Assembly: GCA_963735065.1 (NCBI GenBank)
Contig: CAVTJL010000003.1
Coordinates: 124,001 to 188,000, forward strand
Origin: CAVTJL01 sp963735065
Lineage (GTDB): Bacteria; Pseudomonadota; Alphaproteobacteria; Geminicoccales; Geminicoccaceae
Length of the DNA stretch: 64,000 nt
Reading direction: 5' to 3'
Shown piece by piece: positions 54,212 through 64,000 of this stretch. The notes beneath the pieces were generated by a model. It made no database searches, was not told the DNA's origin, and saw nothing but the letters and a program-made list of their open reading frames with translations. The translations under genes and the position numbers were made by a program. The stretch's first letter is position 1; each line of letters starts with the position of its first letter.

Positions 54212-54578
54212 TTCCGGGAGGCCGCGGCGCCTCCGCCGCGCGGCGCCGACTTCGCGGCGCGGCTCTCGTGCAAGCCCGGAGCCGACGCCCCAACCAGAGG
54301 CGAGCGGCTTCGGCGCGCCTGGAGCGCGGTCTCCGACGTCGACTTTAAATAAAGGTATGTTGATGTTCATGCCGCCCGCATGGACAATTCTATAGGTGAT
54401 CCCGTTACACCTCTTCTGACGCATCTCGTCCGATCCTCGGGATCGGCGTGAACGCGCGCGGATCTTGGCGACATGCACCTCCTCGCTGGCAACGCCCAAG
54501 CGCCGATTGGGGAGCTACTGCTCGATCTGGCCATGGTGGAGCGGCGTGTCGGGCTTCGGGCCGGCTGCGGAGGGCGCG
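54212..54578 (+). promoter_or_regulatory. Leader region of the sulfotransferase operon
   Basis: This 367-bp stretch without a gene begins with a GC hairpin (GGAGGC...GCCTCC near 54218-54235). It then contains an unusually AT-rich island at 54338-54415 (ACTTTAAATAAAGG; TGGACAATTCTATAGGTG). This is a likely promoter zone, but no single -35/-10 pair is certain. The base composition differs clearly from neighbouring genes. Confidence 0.4.
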
Positions 54579-55569
54579 ATGCCGCCGGCGTTTGAGCGCG
54601 TGCCTTCAGCCGTCGGGCGGCGTGTGCTGATCCATCCGGGCATGGTCAAGACGGCGACGACGACGCTGCAACGTCACGTCTTCGCCCGGATGCCGGGCAT
54701 CGACTATCTCGGCCTGCCGGCGCCGACGCCGGCGCTCGAGTGGGCCATCCGTCACATCTGCCAGGCCGAACTCGATCCATGTCGAGCCGGCGCGGGTTCG
54801 CGCCATCTTCGACGCCCATCTCGCCGCGGCTCCTGCCTCGGGGGCCGTTCTCATCTCCCACGAGAACATCGCCCTCTACAAGTCGAAGGATAAGGGTCTC
54901 ATCGCCGAGAGGCTGTATCAGCTCTTTCCTGACGCGAGTATCGTCTTTACCATACGAAGACAGGAAGACCTTATCATCTCTCGGTATTTCAACGATCTGC
55001 GGAAGAGCCTGAAGGATGGCCAGTTCCTGTCTTTCAAGGCATGGTATTGGTCGGCTGCGCATGAGCCGTACCGCTCGATACACGACGACATCAGGTTCGG
55101 CGCGCTGATCGACTATTATGCGTCCCTGTTCGGTCGTGACAATGTGCACATCCTTCTCTTCGAGGAGCTCAAGGAGAGCCAGGCGCTCTTCGCCCGGCGC
55201 TTCGCCCAGCTGCTCAGCGTCGATGCCGAGGGCTTTTTGAAGCTCATGGAGGGCAACCATGAGAATGCCTCGCTCTCACGACGCGCCTTTTGGCTGTGGC
55301 GCCTGTTCGGCGGCCTGCTTCCGCGGCGTGTCGCGCGCCAGCTCGCGGTGCGGCGGCCGCGAAGGCCGGGCCCGGCACCGCGGATCGATCTGCCGAGTGA
55401 CGTGGGAGCCCACCTCGCCCAGCTGTGCGCAGCCGACAATATGCGCCTCATGCGGACCTATGGCGTGAACCTGGCCCGCCATGGCTACACGCTCTCGCCA
55501 CCGTCACGCCGCGAGCAGGACGAGGGCCAGAGCGTTGCCGCGAGCGCGGTCGCCGGAGCGTATCGATGA
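54579..55569 (+). CDS. Sulfotransferase-like protein 1 (one frameshift)
   Basis: The 5'-phosphosulfate loop is VLIHPGMVKTATTTLQRHVF (a KTxTTTLQ variant). After a frameshift at about 54765-54785 the gene continues with SGAVLISHENIALYKSKDKG, the 3'-phosphate-like region ASIVFTIRRQEDLIISRYFN and ALIDYYASLFGRDNVHILLF. Together they give about 330 residues typical of bacterial sulfotransferase-like proteins. The acceptor is unknown. Its stop overlaps the next ATG (ATGA). First of three sulfotransferase genes in one operon. Confidence 0.75.
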
Positions 55570-56576
55570 GGCTCTTTCGGCCCTTCGACTCCCAGCGGCT
55601 GGTGGATCCCGTGCGCGTCGAGCAGCCTTTGATCCTCGTCAGCCAGATCCAGCGGTCGGGCGGCACGCTCCTGTCCCAGCTGCTCGACGGGCATCCGAAC
55701 ATTCTGGCCCATCCCTACGAGCTCAAGTGGGGGCGGCCGGAGAAGTGGGACTGGCCGGAGCCGAACCCGGCAGAGCGCCCGGCCGCGCTGTTCCGCCAGC
55801 TCACGCAGCGTTGGGTGCACGACTACGCCTCGCGTGGATTCTACACCAAAGGTCCGTCGGAGGATGCCAAGCGCTACCCCTTCAGCTTCGATGTGGGTCT
55901 GCAAAAGGCCATCTTCATCGAGCTGGCGAAGCGGGAAAAGCCGCAAACCGCACGGTCGGTTCTGAACCACTACATGACGTCGTTCTTCAACGCCTGGCAC
56001 GACTATCAGGGCTTCGACAGCGGCTCCAAGAAATACATCTCGGCCTTCACGCCGCGGGTCCTGATGGTTGCCGAAAGCGTCGAGCGGCTCGAGCGCACCT
56101 ATCCGGACGGGTTCGTGATCTCGTCCGTCCGGCATCCGGCCGGCTGGTATGCGTCGGCGATCAAGCAGCAATACGGGAAGCTTTCCGACCGCGTCGACGA
56201 CGTGATGGACTTCTGGATCCGCTCCACGCAGGCGACGATGGCGGCGAAGCGCCGGCTCGGCGATCGGCTGCTGCTGTGCTCCTTCGAGGAGCTGGTGACC
56301 AATCCGGTGGGCGTCACGCGGTTCATCTGCGCGCGCTTGAGCCTTCCATGGGACGGCATCCTCGCCCGGCCGACGTTCAACGAGATGGCGGCGGAATCGA
56401 ACAGCCATTACGCGGCCACGAGCCGCGTGGACGCGGCCGCCGCGTCGCGCTTCACCCACATCATCCCGCAGGACGTGCTGGCGCACATCGATCGGCTCTG
56501 CGGCGAGACCCACGCACGCGCGCTCGAGATGATCGAGCAGGAGACGGACGCGACCGCGTGCGCGGTGGCGTCGTGA
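55566..56576 (+). CDS. Sulfotransferase-family protein 2
   Basis: The protein has 336 residues. PAPS-binding 5' loop ILVSQIQRSGGTLLSQLLDG and 3' motif GFVISSVRHPAGWYASAIKQ are visible; HPYELKWGRPEKWDWPEP and FYTKGPSEDAKRYPFSFD lie between. No signal peptide or membrane segment. It should transfer sulfate from PAPS to a carbohydrate or lipid acceptor, not identified. Starts inside the stop of gene 1 (ATGA) and ends overlapping the start of gene 3 (GTGA). Confidence 0.8.
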   Translation: MRLFRPFDSQRLVDPVRVEQPLILVSQIQRSGGTLLSQLLDGHPNILAHPYELKWGRPEKWDWPEPNPAERPAALFRQLTQRWVHDYASRGFYTKGPSEDAKRYPFSFDVGLQKAIFIELAKREKPQTARSVLNHYMTSFFNAWHDYQGFDSGSKKYISAFTPRVLMVAESVERLERTYPDGFVISSVRHPAGWYASAIKQQYGKLSDRVDDVMDFWIRSTQATMAAKRRLGDRLLLCSFEELVTNPVGVTRFICARLSLPWDGILARPTFNEMAAESNSHYAATSRVDAAAASRFTHIIPQDVLAHIDRLCGETHARALEMIEQETDATACAVAS

Positions 56577-57514
56577 CCCTGGATGCCGGCGCGCCACGCT
56601 CCGCGGGCCATGTCGATGATCGAGGTGCGAGCCTTCTGGTCGAGCCGCAGCTGCAAGAGCGCCTGCGCTGGTCGCTGCGCAGCTGGAAACGGCGGCTGAG
56701 GCTGGCGCGCGCGGATGTCGTGATCGTCTCGCATGCCAAGAGTGGGCGCACCTGGCTCTGCGCGCTGATCTCGCACGTCTATCACCAGCGCTACGGCATC
56801 GACGAGCGGCTCCTGGTCAACTTCGACAACTTCCGACGGCTGCAGCCGGCGGTTCCGCTAATCCTCTTCACCCACGACAGCCGGAAGGTTCCGGCAGGCG
56901 CGCCGCTGGCACCGCTGCGCAGCTACCGCGGCAAGCGGGTCATCCTGTTGGTTCGCGATCCGCGGGACGTCGCCGTCTCGGCCTACTTCCAAAAGCGCCG
57001 CCACGCGAGCAGGCTTCGCACGCCGCCCAAGGAGGGCGGCGAGGTCGACGGCGCCGAGCTTCTTCATTTCGTGCGTGGCAAGCTGCCGCTCGTCCTCCGC
57101 TTCCTGCGCCGCTGGCACGAGCGAGCCGGTCAGCTCGAGAACGTCCTCCTGCTGCGTTACGAGGACCTCCGTGCCAGGCCCGAGTGGGAGCTTGCTCGCG
57201 TCATGGCGTTCATCGGCGAGCCGTGCTCTCCCGAGGAGCTTCGGCGGGCCGTGGCGTTCGCGTCCTTCGAGCGGCTCCGCGCCAGGGAGGCGAGCGGCTT
57301 CTTCGCGAGCGACATCCTCAGGCCGGGCGATCCGGCCGACGGGCATTCGTTCAAGGTGAGGCGCGGCAAGGTCGGCGGCTACCGCGACTACTTTACGCCC
57401 GACGAGCTGCGCGAGATCGACGCTGCCGTCGCCGAGGATGCCATGGCGCAGCTCGGCTACGAGGCGGCTTGCGGGTCTCTCGAGGGCGACACCGGCCTTC
57501 CTGCGCGGTGCTAG
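56573..57514 (+). CDS. Sulfotransferase family protein 3 (Sulfotransfer_1 type)
   Basis: The protein has 313 residues. The 5' PAPS loop is VVIVSHAKSGRTWLCALISH, the 3' motif VILLVRDPRDVAVSAYFQKR, and the C-terminal RxGxxG-type motif RRGKVGGYRDYFTPDELREI is intact, so it is the most classical of the three. GTG start overlaps the stop of gene 2. It is followed by the right-hand 31-bp repeat and then acnA. Likely modifies a surface polysaccharide or glycolipid; the acceptor is not known. Confidence 0.87.
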   Translation: MTLDAGAPRSAGHVDDRGASLLVEPQLQERLRWSLRSWKRRLRLARADVVIVSHAKSGRTWLCALISHVYHQRYGIDERLLVNFDNFRRLQPAVPLILFTHDSRKVPAGAPLAPLRSYRGKRVILLVRDPRDVAVSAYFQKRRHASRLRTPPKEGGEVDGAELLHFVRGKLPLVLRFLRRWHERAGQLENVLLLRYEDLRARPEWELARVMAFIGEPCSPEELRRAVAFASFERLRAREASGFFASDILRPGDPADGHSFKVRRGKVGGYRDYFTPDELREIDAAVAEDAMAQLGYEAACGSLEGDTGLPARC

Positions 57515-57640
57515 CCTCGCCCTGAAAGGCCGTGCCGGCTTTCGCCGCCGATGCAGGTCGGGGGTGCGGGGAGCGCGGCAATCTCCCCATGAGCTCCCTG
57601 CGCCTGCGGCTCGTGCAGCGCCGGCGGAGGGCCGCCATGC

Positions 57641-57671
57641 CGGATGCGACAGCGGGTGCCGTTTGAACCCT
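57641..57671. repeat. Right 31-bp direct repeat flanking the sulfotransferase genes
   Basis: CGGATGCGACAG, then C, then GGGTGCCGTTTGA, then A and CCCT. Twenty-nine of 31 positions match the copy at 54151-54181, 3,490 bp away. It is 126 nt after the last sulfotransferase and 94 nt before acnA. Confidence 0.75.
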
Positions 57672-57764
57672 GGCGGCAGCGAGCCTATAACCACTTTATA
57701 GAACCGCGAGACCGGGGCGCTCCCCGCCGCGCGGCGCCCTGACCTGATCCCAGGAGGATGCCTC

Positions 57765-60476
<2,712 letters not shown>

Positions 60477-60489
60477 CAGGTAAGGCAAG

Positions 60490-60518
60490 GGCCTCAGGGG
60501 GCGGTGCTCCCTGGGGCC
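60490..60518 (+). terminator. Hairpin after acnA
   Basis: GGCCTCAGGG (60490-60499) pairs with CCCTGGGGCC (60509-60518) over a nine-base loop, with one T-G wobble. It lies 14 nt after the acnA stop. No T-tract; a GC-rich terminator or 3' stabilising stem. Confidence 0.45.
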
Positions 60519-60576
60519 GGCGCCTCGGTCGCGCGGATCGTGCTGGCGATCTAGTCCATCATCTCCATCAAGCGCC

Positions 60577-61536
60577 TCAGCGAGCCGCGCCGGCGCAGGA
60601 CGGCTGACGCGGCCGCGGGCCGTCGCCGCGAGGGCGACAGCCAGGTCCTGGTGACGTGATGCCGGGTCCGCTGCTGCCTCCCATGTCGAAAGAAGACGGG
60701 CGGCAACGGGCAGGCCGGCAACGATCTGCAGTGGTCATCGACAGAAAAAACGTCGGGCGGGGATGCCGGCTAACGCGGCGGGGCCTGGGCGCGCCAGGGG
60801 CGACCCTGGGGGCCGGGGTCGTGAGTGTCGGCGGCGTGCCGGATGCGCGCGTCGATGCCGAAGGCCATGCCGGAGACGCTGCCGGCGAGCTCGCGCCGGA
60901 GCAGGGCTGCGGCTGAGATGGGACGAGATGGCCCGGCCCGAGCCGGCTGGCGGCATCGGCTGCAGGAGCCTGGGGCTCGACCTGCGGGTCGTCTGCTGGT
61001 GCCTGCTGCGGAGGCGCCGGGTCCGGGGGAAGGGGTGCGGCGGCGAGGTCGCCCAGCATCGCGTCGGCGATGCGGCCGGCGCCCTCGGCGCACCAGCGCG
61101 GCCCCTCGTCGGGGTTGGGTGCCTGGCCCGCTCCGCCCGGCCGTGGGGCAGGAGGCGGGCTCGGCAGGGCCGCCATGCGGGCCTCGAGCGCGTCCGCCAG
61201 GGTCTCGGCCGGGCAGCGGCGCAGCCGGTCTTCCTTCAGCAGAAAGCAGCAGACCTTGATGTCGCCGTCGAGCGCTGCCGCCTCGAGCTCGCAGAAGGCG
61301 ATCGCGACCAGCCGCTCCCGGCGCTCGGCGGCCGGCAGGTCCATGAAGCGGCGATAGCCCTCGACGAGGCCCTGGAACTCGGCATCGTCGAGCAGGGCGT
61401 CGGCCTCGACCTCGCTCAGCCGCTCGGCCATCGCCGCGGGCCTCAGGGGCAGCCCCGCCGCCACGCGCATGCCGACCCGCCGACGGATGGAGACCATCGG
61501 CCGGCGACGACGCGGATGGGGAGGGGAGAGAGACAT
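60577..61536 (-). CDS. Repeat-family protein C3, HTH / small-terminase-like (diverged copy)
   Basis: The N-terminal domain (RRVGMRVAAGLPLRPAAMAE, ALLDDAEFQGLVEGYRRFMD, VCCFLLKEDRLRRCPAETLA) aligns with C1 and C2, including the 'F..LV..Yr....LP..ER...L...AF.eL' core. After about residue 190 the reading becomes low-complexity Pro/Ala/Ser. A frameshift near 60900 cannot be excluded, so the true C-terminus is uncertain. The start ATG lies 7 nt after a TATAGT -10 box, with no ribosome site. No name can be given to the family. Confidence 0.5.
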   Translation of the reverse strand: MSLSPPHPRRRRPMVSIRRRVGMRVAAGLPLRPAAMAERLSEVEADALLDDAEFQGLVEGYRRFMDLPAAERRERLVAIAFCELEAAALDGDIKVCCFLLKEDRLRRCPAETLADALEARMAALPSPPPAPRPGGAGQAPNPDEGPRWCAEGAGRIADAMLGDLAAAPLPPDPAPPQQAPADDPQVEPQAPAADAASRLGPGHLVPSQPQPCSGASSPAASPAWPSASTRASGTPPTLTTPAPRVAPGAPRPRRVSRHPRPTFFLSMTTADRCRPARCRPSSFDMGGSSGPGITSPGPGCRPRGDGPRPRQPSCAGAAR

Positions 61537-61543
61537 GAGAAGG

Positions 61544-61572
61544 ACTATAATCTCTCAACTGTAATTGGTCAA
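61544..61572 (-). promoter_or_regulatory. Leaderless-type promoter of family copy C3
   Basis: On the minus strand: -35 TTGACC (61572-61567), 17-nt spacer, -10 TATAGT (61549-61544), 7 nt, then the ATG at 61536. Same geometry as C1 and C2, without their purine-rich upstream box. Confidence 0.65.
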
Positions 61573-61588
61573 GGGGGATGGAGACTGG

Positions 61589-61608
61589 ATCCCCGCCTCC
61601 GCGGGGAT
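61589..61608. repeat. Extragenic palindrome
   Basis: ATCCCCGC, CTCC, GCGGGGAT: the same stem family as ATCCCCCGC/GCGGGGGAT at 11826-11848. It lies between C3 and vapBC. Confidence 0.55.
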
Positions 61609-61774
61609 GAGCCGGGGGAGTGGGTCGCCTGCCTTGCGTGGGAGGGGCGCCTTGGCGGCGAGGGGCGGGATGGCCGTCGTTGCGCGCGGCCGCTCCTGAC
61701 GTCGAGGTCGCCTCGGTGACGGCGACAGGCGGTGCTGCAGGCGGCATGCTGCGCTGGACGAGGCGGCGCCCCAC

Positions 61775-61801
61775 GTATATAAAAATGCGCTGTATCTATA
61801 C
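61775..61801 (+). promoter_or_regulatory. Probable vapBC operator/promoter
   Basis: GTATA (61775-61779) and TATAC (61797-61801) form an inverted repeat within the only AT-rich patch here, 15 nt before the vapB start. Antitoxins of this kind bind such palindromes to control their own operon. Function inferred. Confidence 0.4.
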
Positions 61802-61815
61802 GCTCTGAGGCTGCC

Positions 61816-62072
61816 ATGGCGCTGAGCCTGAAGGACAAGGAGACCGACCGCCTTGCCCGCGAGGTCGCCGCTCTGACCGGAGAGACGCTGACGGAGGCGA
61901 TCCGCCGGGCGCTGGCCGAGCGGCTCGAGCGGGAGCGGCTGCGTCGCGGCGGGACCGCGCAGCTCGCGGAGCGGCGATGGAGATCGGCCGCCATTGCGCT
62001 GCCCTGCCGGACCTCGACAACCGTGGGCCGGACGAGATCGTCGGCTACGACGAAGCGGGCTTGTGGCGCTGA
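61816..62072 (+). CDS. vapB: VapB-type antitoxin (one frameshift)
   Basis: MALSLKDKETDRLAREVAAL and TGETLTEAIRRALAERLERE is the N-terminal part of the alphaproteobacterial VapB (PSK-like) antitoxin. The frame breaks at about 61965-61977. The toxin-binding tail continues in another frame as MEIGRHCAALPDLDNRGPDE and IVGYDEAGLWR, ending at a TGA at 62070-62072. The total would be about 85 residues, a normal size. The toxin ATG follows at once (62073). Confidence 0.78.
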
Positions 62073-62481
62073 ATGGTGGTCGACACGTCGGCGCTGGTCG
62101 CGATCCTGTTGGGCGAGCCTGATGCCGGGCTGCTCGCGGCTGCGCTCGGTGCTGCACCGGTACGGCTGGTCTCGGCGGTGACCCGCGTCGAGCTTTCCTG
62201 CGTCGTCGAGGGGCGCAAGGGGGAGAGGGGCCGCGCGGATCTCGAGCTGCTGCTGCGCGATGGCGGCTTCGAGATCGTGGGCGTCAACGCCCCGACATGC
62301 CGAGATCGCCGTCGACGCCTTCCGCCGCTACGGCCGCGGCCGCCACCCAGCCGGGCTGAACATCGGCGACTGCTTTTCCTATGCGCTGGCGAAGGCGACC
62401 GGCCAGCCGCTCTTGTTCAAGGGCGAGGACTTTTCTCAGACCGATGTCCGGAAGGCCCTCGCGACGCCGGGGGCGTCCTGA
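62073..62481 (+). CDS. vapC: VapC-type PIN-domain toxin (one frameshift)
   Basis: The PIN catalytic Asp is in MVVDTSALVAILLGEPDAGL; the second acidic residue is in VTRVELSCVVEGRKG. After a frameshift at about 62288-62298 comes HAEIAVDAFRRYGRGRHPAG, then LNIGDCFSYALAKATGQPLL (third Asp) and FKGEDFSQTDVRKAL. VapC cleaves specific RNAs and is blocked by VapB. Both partner genes carry a break here, which points to sequence error or a dead module. Confidence 0.82.
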
Positions 62482-62487
62482 GGGCGC

Positions 62488-62937
62488 TCAGGCGTCCCGC
62501 CAGCTCGAGAACGTCGCGGCCTGGCCCCGCCTGACGCCGTCCACGTCCAGAAGCTCCCAGACGATGCCGTCCTCGATCCAGAAGCGGCGGCCCGTGGACG
62601 CGATGCGCAGGCCGCGATAGCCGGTCATGAAGCCGTTGCGCGCCACGGCATCCAGGAGCGCCTGCCGCTCGGCCCGGTCGGGCGCCTCGGCCGAGAGGCG
62701 GGAGGGCAGCGAGGTGAAGGTGGGCCAGTCGTAGCCGAAGCAGGCCTGTGCTGCCCGGTTGGCGTAGACGAAGCGGGGGTCGGGGGCGGTGTCGTGGGCG
62801 ACGACGACGAAGGGGGCGTCGTCGTAGAGCCAGGCGGCGTCGCGGCCGGCGGGCACGAGCGGGCGGCCGAGGAGGCGGGCGAAGCTGTGGGTCAGGAGGT
62901 CGAAGAAGGCGGGGGAGGTGGCGAGGTCGGCGATCAT
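62488..62937 (-). CDS. MEKHLA-domain protein
   Basis: The protein has 149 residues. The N-terminus FFDLLTHSFARLLGRPLVPA and LYDDAPFVVVAHDTAPDPRF, then VYANRAAQACFGYDWPTFTS, are MEKHLA-domain motifs, a PAS-like fold. RRFWIEDGIVWELLDVDGVR is the conserved C-terminal part. Such proteins are found widely in proteobacteria and plants; function unclear. It overlaps the end of the hsdS remnant. Confidence 0.82.
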   Translation of the reverse strand: MIADLATSPAFFDLLTHSFARLLGRPLVPAGRDAAWLYDDAPFVVVAHDTAPDPRFVYANRAAQACFGYDWPTFTSLPSRLSAEAPDRAERQALLDAVARNGFMTGYRGLRIASTGRRFWIEDGIVWELLDVDGVRRGQAATFSSWRDA

Positions 62938-63180
62938 TCTATGGCCCTCAGCTCCTCGATGTTTGGAGCCAGCGCGTCGTGGAGAAGGGCTTCGAGGCGG
63001 CGGCGGATGCTGTCGGTGGTGGCCCGGCTGGCTTCAGCCGGTCGCAGAGGGCCACCAGGGCATCGACCTTCGCGACGATGCGGGGCTGCTCGGCAAGAGG
63101 CGGGATAGGAAGCGGCATGGTGGCGACCGACATCGTGTCGAAGGGCGTGAGCACCACGCCAACCCATCCAACCTCGGCAC
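62934..63180 (-). pseudogene. 3' fragment of a type I restriction specificity subunit (hsdS)
   Basis: On the minus strand VVLTPFDTMSVATMPLPIPP and LAEQPRIVAKVDALVALCDR are the conserved C-terminal end of HsdS ('PlPPLaEQ.rIvakvd.l..lcd.l'). It continues in a second frame as RRRLEALLHDALAPN. An in-frame stop precedes the fragment at about 63182, and no hsdR or hsdM genes are near. It is a relic, probably left by an island junction or deletion. Confidence 0.7.
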
Positions 63181-63677
63181 ATTAAGCATCGAGGGCGTTT
63201 GGGCTTCCGCAACAAAGAGGTGGAGAAAAAATCCCGGAAATTCCGGATAGAATGACGCTCTCCGTTCCGAAATTGCTTGATGGAACGACGACAAGGCCGG
63301 TCGGTGTCAGGGTTATTTTAATGAGGCTCCGGTGAAACCGTGAAGAAGCCCCCTCGCGGGCAGTCTTGGGCGGTGTCGCCTTCGGGCGCAACGCTCTCGC
63401 GGATCGTTGGGTGGCAAGCCAGGGAAGAGCGCCTCCTTGTGCCCGGGTCGGTATGCCGGCGATCGCCGGGAATGACGACCGTCCGCCAGGAGGCGGCGAG
63501 GCTTGCCTGGCGGGGGCAGCGCTGGTAACCACAACGTGATGCAAAACTGATGCGGGATCCTGCATCATGTTGTCCCCTACCTAGGGGAACAAAAAGCGGC
63601 GCGGGCGCGAAACGCCAACCAGTCGACGCGGGTCCGAGGCCGCGGCCGGCAGGGGACGGCGCGCAGGGGGGACCGCC
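63181..63677. other. Intergenic stretch of changed composition
   Basis: This stretch of 497 bp contains no convincing gene. Part of it (63185-63330) is lower in GC than its surroundings. A perfect 14-bp palindrome CCGGCGATCGCCGG lies at 63456-63469 near an AATGACG motif, as in alphaproteobacterial extragenic repeats. It separates the hsdS relic from the RTX gene. Confidence 0.4.
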
Positions 63678-64000
63678 ATGGCGATCATCATCGGTGGCAC
63701 GGCCAGCTACCCTGGCAGGGACAATTGGCTGCTGGGCGGCCCTACGGGCGACTATATCGTGGGCGATCCCTATACGGCGGGGAATCCCGACGGGCTGCCG
63801 GAGATCGGTGGGTCGCTGCCCAAGGGGCATGCCGGCGACGATCTGCTCGCGGGCCTCGGCGGCACGGACACGCTGGTCGGCGATGCCTGGGTGATCGGCG
63901 GCAAGGCCGGTGGCGGCGACGACCTGCTCTTTGGCGGGGCCGGCGACGACTTCCTCTCCGGCGATGCCTACACAATGACCGCGGCTGCTCACGGAGGCGC
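63678..64000 (+). CDS. RTX-type calcium-binding repeat protein, 5' part only
   Basis: The reading frame runs off the right edge after about 107 residues. It contains glycine/aspartate nonapeptide-type repeats (GHAGDDLLAGLGGTDTLVGD, GGGDDLLFGGAGDDFLSGD), the hallmark of hemolysin-type Ca-binding proteins exported by type I secretion. The N-terminus MAIIIGGTASYPGRDNWLLG has no Sec signal, in line with type I export via a C-terminal signal. GGGGGGACC precedes the ATG at 63678. Length and enzymatic domain are unknown. Confidence 0.8.
   Translation, partial: MAIIIGGTASYPGRDNWLLGGPTGDYIVGDPYTAGNPDGLPEIGGSLPKGHAGDDLLAGLGGTDTLVGDAWVIGGKAGGGDDLLFGGAGDDFLSGDAYTMTAAAHGG

Noticed and set aside
54151..57671. 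Integron or transposon around the sulfotransferases
   Set aside because: No integrase, transposase or terminal inverted repeats are visible. Only the direct repeats support mobility.

Overview
The window is a stretch of very GC-rich chromosome (about 70 % by eye) from an alphaproteobacterium. This is supported by a complete hpnABCDE-shc-hpnG hopanoid operon, an ispH-hpnH pair, DUF1127, DUF29 and MEKHLA-type proteins, MipA/OmpV and OmpA/DUF4398 envelope proteins, and the extragenic palindromes common in this class. A Rhodospirillales-like member is plausible, but the sequence alone does not fix the genus. No rRNA, tRNA or CRISPR array was seen.

Layout. 0-8.4 kb: two OmpA/DUF4398-type envelope genes, a decayed DUF29 gene, a sugar isomerase-oxidoreductase operon, a DUF1127 protein, a PAS histidine kinase, a CitE-like lyase and MipA. 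8.7-20 kb: a MocR regulator divergent from an EamA exporter, the first copy (C1) of a small repeated gene family, oxidoreductases, a serine hydrolase, a GST, a three-gene operon (6PGDH-like, aldo/keto reductase, VOC), an SDR and small secreted proteins. 20-30 kb: an XRE/PAS regulator with an HD hydrolase, a two-domain glycosyltransferase with a divergent partner, a Sel1 lipoprotein, family copy C2, an aldolase-type PLP lyase and a GDSL hydrolase. 30-35 kb: a complete branched-chain amino acid ABC operon (livKHMGF). 35-47 kb: hopanoid synthesis together with ispH and dxs, linking the MEP isoprenoid pathway to hopanoid formation and side-chain extension. 47-54 kb: two small genes, a class III adenylate cyclase, a membrane glycosyltransferase, a Uma2 nuclease, ccmC and an APC permease. 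54-57.7 kb: three translationally coupled sulfotransferases framed by 31-bp direct repeats. 57.7-64 kb: aconitase, family copy C3, vapBC, a MEKHLA protein, an orphan 3' piece of hsdS and the start of an RTX repeat protein.

Two patterns run across the window. First, three dispersed paralogues (C1 at 11.2 kb, C2 at 25.4 kb, C3 at 60.6 kb) each have a near-consensus -35/-10 promoter whose -10 box ends only 6-7 nt before the ATG, so they should give leaderless transcripts. C1 and C2 also share a 20-21 nt purine-rich box at identical spacing. I do not recognise this family with confidence. Second, at least fourteen otherwise well-conserved genes are each broken by what looks like a single small frameshift (livK, hpnA, hpnB, hpnD, vapB, vapC, GST, MocR, histidine kinase and others). 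This pattern is more easily explained by residual indel errors in the assembly than by real gene loss. Such genes are given here as one span with the break point noted.
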